Below are positions 53,801 to 56,135 of a stretch of 56,135 nt of DNA, piece after piece. The notes below the pieces were generated by a model. The model saw nothing but the letters and a program-made list of their open reading frames with translations. It ran no database searches and was not told the origin of the DNA. Source of the DNA: Bacteroidaceae bacterium (GTDB lineage Bacteria; Bacteroidota; Bacteroidia; Bacteroidales; Bacteroidaceae); NCBI GenBank assembly GCA_024698925.1, contig JAILQO010000076.1, forward strand, positions 1 to 56,135, written 5' to 3'. Every line of letters starts with the position of its first letter. Position 1 is the stretch's first letter. The translations under genes and the position numbers were made by a program.

Positions 53801-54679
53801 ATGTTGCACGATGACGCGCTCCGTGGGGCCATTCTCGGGCTGCTGGTCAGCCCATGTCCCTTTACCTCCCTTGATGACCACAGCATCATCATTGACGCTG
53901 ATGTTGCACCCATGGACCAGCACGTCGCTACAGACATCAATATCCAGCGCGTCGCTGCTGGGCGCTTTTGCGTCGGCTGGCTCATGGGGCGCATAGATGG
54001 TGCATCCGATGTATTTCACGCGTTGGCAACGGTAGAGGTGATTGGTCCAGAAACCGCTGTTGATGAGGTGCACATCCTGCACCTGCACGTCGTTGCTATT
54101 GGAGATGTAAACCAGTCGCGGACGCATCGCCTCGAGATTGGTACATTCGGGGTTGAAGCGGCGTCGTATCCAGAACTCCTCCCAGAAGCGTAAGCCGTTG
54201 CCGTCAATGGTACCTGGGCCGCTGATGGTGAAATGGTTCAGGCTGTCGGCGTTCACCAATGCTGCAAAATAGTCGCGTGTCTGCCCTTCGATGCGTGTTC
54301 TCAGGATAGGGTAGTGCTTGATGGCATCGATGCCCTTGAGTTTGCCGCCTGCCGCGATGTGCAGGTGTGTACCCTGACGGAAGAACAGCGCACCACTCAG
54401 GAACGTGCCTTGCGGCACTACGATCACGCCGCCTCCGTCTGCGGCAGCACGGTCTATCACGGCCTGAATCGCTTTCGTCTGCACAACGGTGCTGTCAGCC
54501 ACGACGCCGTAGTCCGTAATCACATATTGCTGTCCTAAGGTGGAAATGTCTATGCGCGTAGTGTCGGCAAACCAGGGGCTCACAGGTGTACCATCCGGCC
54601 AGACATCAATGGCATAGGTCGTGACAGGCGCATGTGCCAGGATATATAGCAAAGCCAGGATAAACTGTCTTATTCTCAT
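50870..54679 (-). CDS. GH28 polygalacturonase-like module fused to GH106 alpha-L-rhamnosidase-like module
   Basis: 1269 residues. Signal peptide to about residue 23. Residues about 45-430 are a GH28 right-handed beta-helix: YVITDYGVVADSTVVQTKAI, then the active-site set SSDALDID (Asp243), NDDAVVIKG (Asp264, Asp265), HGCLTLGSES (His300) and LKMR (Lys332). From residue about 448 (GTRWWWMGSAVDEENLRWNL, GTVEITPIYGVKG, CGTGWPFGGP) to the end it follows GH106 rhamnosidases, including the C-terminal galactose-binding-like part (VNDVDLGCAWAVPFVVDVP). GH28 and GH106 act on galacturonic acid and rhamnose linkages of rhamnogalacturonan, so one chain could remove both sugars in turn (inference). The GH105 gene is divergently encoded 124 bases away. 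Confidence 0.87.
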   Translation of the reverse strand: MRIRQFILALLYILAHAPVTTYAIDVWPDGTPVSPWFADTTRIDISTLGQQYVITDYGVVADSTVVQTKAIQAVIDRAAADGGGVIVVPQGTFLSGALFFRQGTHLHIAAGGKLKGIDAIKHYPILRTRIEGQTRDYFAALVNADSLNHFTISGPGTIDGNGLRFWEEFWIRRRFNPECTNLEAMRPRLVYISNSNDVQVQDVHLINSGFWTNHLYRCQRVKYIGCTIYAPHEPADAKAPSSDALDIDVCSDVLVHGCNISVNDDAVVIKGGKGTWADQQPENGPTERVIVQHCRYGFVHGCLTLGSESLHDRNIILRDCHVENASRVLWLKMRPDTPQHYEQLRVERITGSCGSFLFIRPWTQFFQAEERKDMPLSQCNDITIKDIQMRCRRFLDIGTSEKYRLHHFTFEDIDVEDEHGTFQPEAIEDVEARRVNVRRRQTSSTAKAGTRWWWMGSAVDEENLRWNLEQYAAKGIGTVEITPIYGVKGHEQNNVPFLSQRWMDLLRFCMEEGSRLGIQIDMSCGTGWPFGGPDVPLEEAACKLVVVDTIVSKKEATRLRLEPPQAEKDVARLILQRDYPTGDARRRRVIALFESRTRQRVKRAAPGGEGYVIDHFDSTAVAHYLQRITDAFAETGTPWPATFFNDSYEVYGADWTPTLLAEFARRRGYRLEDRLPAFIDGDADVISDYRETLADLLLQNFTEQWTRWAHAHGAKIRNQAHGSPANLIDVYAAVDIPEIEGFGLTDFNVKGLRKDVGMTRRNDSDFSMLKYASSAAHITGKPLTSAESFTWLTEHFRTSLSQMKPDLDLMFCAGVNRMLFHGTCYSPKDAVWPGWQFYASVDMSPTNTIWRDADYLMQYIERCQRFLQSGLPDNDFLVYLPVRDLWHQRTPQRLMQFDIHSMGTKAADFRSTILTIDSLGFDSDYISERQLLQTTFDGHRLRTAAGTPYRAIIIPDGCRLSEALRLHLDALAAQGAPIIRHLTAEALLQTARPEAMKTQLGLKLIRRTYPSASATSAPSYLYFIANLTPHDIDATVPLAVDFQSASWINPMQSDTTLPAEMTDGQLRIRLRSGESRILLTSPTPAANNAAAEDRTSVGLAHEKSLVLNSGWHLSFPTSTPAVTDTFTLDSLQTWEDLTPQTAELMGTGVYECTFRVNEDEWTQRPCQLDLGDVRESARVKVNDVDLGCAWAVPFVVDVPQGVLRKGDNHLRIEVTNLPANRISALDRQGIPWRKFEDINVVDINYRPTSYAHWAPMPSGLQGPVRLIKM

Positions 54680-54701
54680 GTTGGAATCTTTTTTTGCGGG
54701 G

Positions 54702-54728
54702 CAAATATACGAATAAGTTTAAAGCAAA
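54702..54728 (-). promoter_or_regulatory. Predicted promoter of the GH28-GH106 gene
   Basis: Minus strand: TTTG (54728-54725) and TATATTTG (54709-54702). The -7 box is perfect, but the spacer is 15 bases, shorter than the usual 19-21, so the -33 call is weak. Confidence 0.45.
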
Positions 54729-54748
54729 TGGTTTATAATGATTAATTT

Positions 54749-54780
54749 TTTGTGAGGTTACGAAAAAAAGTGTACTTTTG
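54749..54780 (+). promoter_or_regulatory. Promoter of the GH105 gene
   Basis: TTTG (54749-54752), a 20-base spacer, TACTTTTG (54773-54780), 23 bases before the ATG at 54804. Strong match to the Bacteroidetes consensus. Confidence 0.7.
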
Positions 54781-54803
54781 CGCACACAATTCCTCATGGT
54801 CTG

Positions 54804-55961
54804 ATGAAGAAATATTTATTCCTCTTGCTCTGTATGCTATCAGGGCTGTATACAACAGCCTTTGCACAAGATGCTGTAACATCACATGTTACGGCCTCAG
54901 AGGTGCTGACTACGGCGAGGCGCGTGAACAATTATTTCATGGCGCAAGTGCCAGACCCTACGGCGCCGACAATCGTCAGGCGGGAACGGTCCAGCAATCT
55001 GTGGACACGTGGTGTCTATTATGAAGGCTTGATGGCGCTCTACGGCATCGATCCCAATCCCGCATACCTTGATTACACAGACCGATGGGGAGACTTTCAT
55101 GGTTGGCAGCCGCGAGGTGGTGACAGGGCGACGAACGCAGACAACCAATGTTGCTGCCAGACCTACCTTGACCGTTATATGCAGACGGCCGATTCACGGA
55201 GGATAGACCATGTGCGGGCGAATCTCGATTTCCAGATGCAAACCAAGATAGGGTGGTGGACATGGGTGGATGCGATTCAGATGGCGATGCCCGTCTATAC
55301 CAAGATGTATCGTATCACAGGTGACCAGCGCTATGCCGATCATGCCATGAAGATGTACGTCTGGGCGCGTGATACCCTTGCGGGAGGACTCTTCAACGAG
55401 CGTGAAGGACTCTGGTGGCGCGACAAGGACTATGTGCCTCCTTATCATGAGCCGGATGGCTCAAACTGCTATTGGAGCAGGGGCTGTGGTTGGGCTTACG
55501 TAGCCATCGTGAAAGCGCTTGATGATTTCAGCGCGCGACCGATGGACAAGACCCTCCGGCGTCATTATCGCCTATTGCTGAAGGACTTCCAGCGGATGAG
55601 TCTTGCGCTGCTGAAATGTCAACGAGACGATGGCTTCTGGAATCCCAGCCTTCTATGTCCGGGCAACTATGGCGGCAAGGAACTGACAGGAACAGCCCTC
55701 TTCCTCTGCGGCATGAGTTGGGGCATACGCCAAGGACTGCTCTCCGCACGGCGCTATCGGCAGGCTTGTGATCGTGCTTGGGCGGCAATGGCTACTGACG
55801 GCGTACATCCTGACGGCTTTCTGGGCTATGTGCAGGGCACGGGCAAAGAGCCCGCTTCGGCCCAGCCTGTAACCTATGAGCGTCATCCGGATTTCGAGGA
55901 TTTCGGAACCGGCTGCTTCCTCCTCGGTGCTGCTGAATATTATTTGCTACTGAACAGGTAA
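54804..55961 (+). CDS. GH105 unsaturated rhamnogalacturonyl hydrolase
   Basis: 385 residues. Signal peptide to about residue 21 (AFAQ). An (alpha/alpha)6 barrel typical of GH105 is seen: LWTRGVYYEGLMALY, RADNADNQ-type segment (RATNADNQCCCQTYLDRY), WWTWVDAIQMAMPVY with the likely catalytic Asp156, CYWSRGCGWAYVAI and DGFWNPSL. These enzymes remove the unsaturated galacturonyl end left by rhamnogalacturonan lyases. It is divergent from the GH28-GH106 gene, so the pair forms a small rhamnogalacturonan set; no lyase or SusCD is in the window beside it. Confidence 0.92.
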   Translation: MKKYLFLLLCMLSGLYTTAFAQDAVTSHVTASEVLTTARRVNNYFMAQVPDPTAPTIVRRERSSNLWTRGVYYEGLMALYGIDPNPAYLDYTDRWGDFHGWQPRGGDRATNADNQCCCQTYLDRYMQTADSRRIDHVRANLDFQMQTKIGWWTWVDAIQMAMPVYTKMYRITGDQRYADHAMKMYVWARDTLAGGLFNEREGLWWRDKDYVPPYHEPDGSNCYWSRGCGWAYVAIVKALDDFSARPMDKTLRRHYRLLLKDFQRMSLALLKCQRDDGFWNPSLLCPGNYGGKELTGTALFLCGMSWGIRQGLLSARRYRQACDRAWAAMATDGVHPDGFLGYVQGTGKEPASAQPVTYERHPDFEDFGTGCFLLGAAEYYLLLNR

Positions 55962-56022
55962 TGAATAGGCACCGCCTATTTATTCTGGCACATGGTTCTG
56001 TCAATACTCCCACAAAAAGAAT

Positions 56023-56057
56023 AAGCCCTGCCGCTCATACCCGAGCCGCAGGGCCTT
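56023..56057 (-). terminator. Hairpin terminator, inverted near copy of the one at 453-488
   Basis: GCCCTGC (56025-56031) pairs with GCAGGGC (56048-56054), with inner GCTC and GAGC. On the minus strand it is followed by TTATTCTTTTT, so it suits a gene entering from the right. It differs from the left-edge copy at only a few bases over 38. It may also end the GH105 transcript. Confidence 0.65.
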
Positions 56058-56074
56058 CTCATCCGCTCGGCCCA

Positions 56075-56122
56075 CAGGGACGCTTCTTGAAGTGTCAAGC
56101 GACCAAAGGTCGAGCGCACGCT
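56075..56122. repeat. Palindrome-rich stretch at the right edge
   Basis: CGACC-AAA-GGTCG is a perfect hairpin at 56099-56111. The heptamer or near-heptamer CGCTTGA recurs around it (CGCTTCTTGA, its complement TCAAGCG, and CGCTTGA), giving several alternative stems. No gene was recognised on either strand between 55962 and the window end. Confidence 0.35.
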
Positions 56123-56135
56123 TGAAGAATCATCA

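Noticed and set aside
55977..56135. Minus-strand open frame entering from the right edge
   Set aside because: The readable part consists of the terminator hairpin and palindromes; without the sequence beyond the edge no gene can be claimed.
1..56135. CRISPR arrays, tRNA or rRNA genes, insertion sequences, prophage
   Set aside because: No spaced direct repeats of CRISPR type, no cloverleaf or rRNA-like sequence, no transposase or integrase motif was seen on either strand.

Overview
The window comes from a Bacteroidales chromosome, most likely a Prevotella-like gut or rumen anaerobe. I infer this from SusC/SusD pairs, a type IX secretion (T9SS) C-terminal domain, the Bat aerotolerance operon, and promoters of the Bacteroidetes TTTG / TAnnTTTG type with A-rich leaders rather than strong Shine-Dalgarno sites. 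No phage, insertion sequence, CRISPR array, tRNA or rRNA was recognised.

Layout. (1) 1-540: the end of an M15-type peptidase preceded by repeat-like palindromes, a short-period AATGGACAATTG repeat, and a strong hairpin terminator. (2) 540-12056, minus strand: a DsbD-type thiol:disulfide interchange protein followed by two tandem, homologous giant secreted papain-like proteases with LamG and PKD modules and T9SS-like tails. (3) 12340-25385, plus strand: one tight run of thirteen genes: ftsY, rimO, an HU protein, an HU protein fused to a membrane anchor and a LysM-like domain, then moxR, DUF58, a membrane protein, batA, a batB-batC fusion, batD, batE, a PAP2 phosphatase and a 56-residue YolD-like protein. 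(4) 25635-44048, plus strand: an apparent operon with two SusC/SusD pairs and three different fasciclin (FAS1) domain lipoproteins, ending in a compact formate/nitrite-type transporter. (5) 44067-47713, minus strand: fabD, a cytoplasmic GH13 amylase and a secreted GH43 enzyme, 8-9 bases apart. (6) 47968-50714, plus strand: a Tyr/Gly/Ser-rich exported protein behind two tandem promoters, and an outer-membrane barrel protein; codon use switches abruptly inside this pair. (7) 50870-55961: a divergent pair of a GH28-GH106 fusion and a GH105 enzyme, together a small rhamnogalacturonan-degradation set. The right edge carries a near copy, in opposite orientation, of the terminator hairpin at the left edge.

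How it fits together. Most of the window concerns the cell surface: uptake by two SusCD pairs with probable surface FAS1 binding proteins, secreted proteases, and pectin and alpha-glucan enzymes. The Bat/MoxR block is an envelope and oxidative-stress system attached to housekeeping genes. The most promising little-described system is the FAS1-SusC-SusD-FAS1-FAS1-SusC-SusD locus. It contains no glycoside hydrolase, protease or recognisable regulator, so its substrate is unknown and may not be a polysaccharide. All function calls come from reading motifs in the translated sequence; no database search was run.
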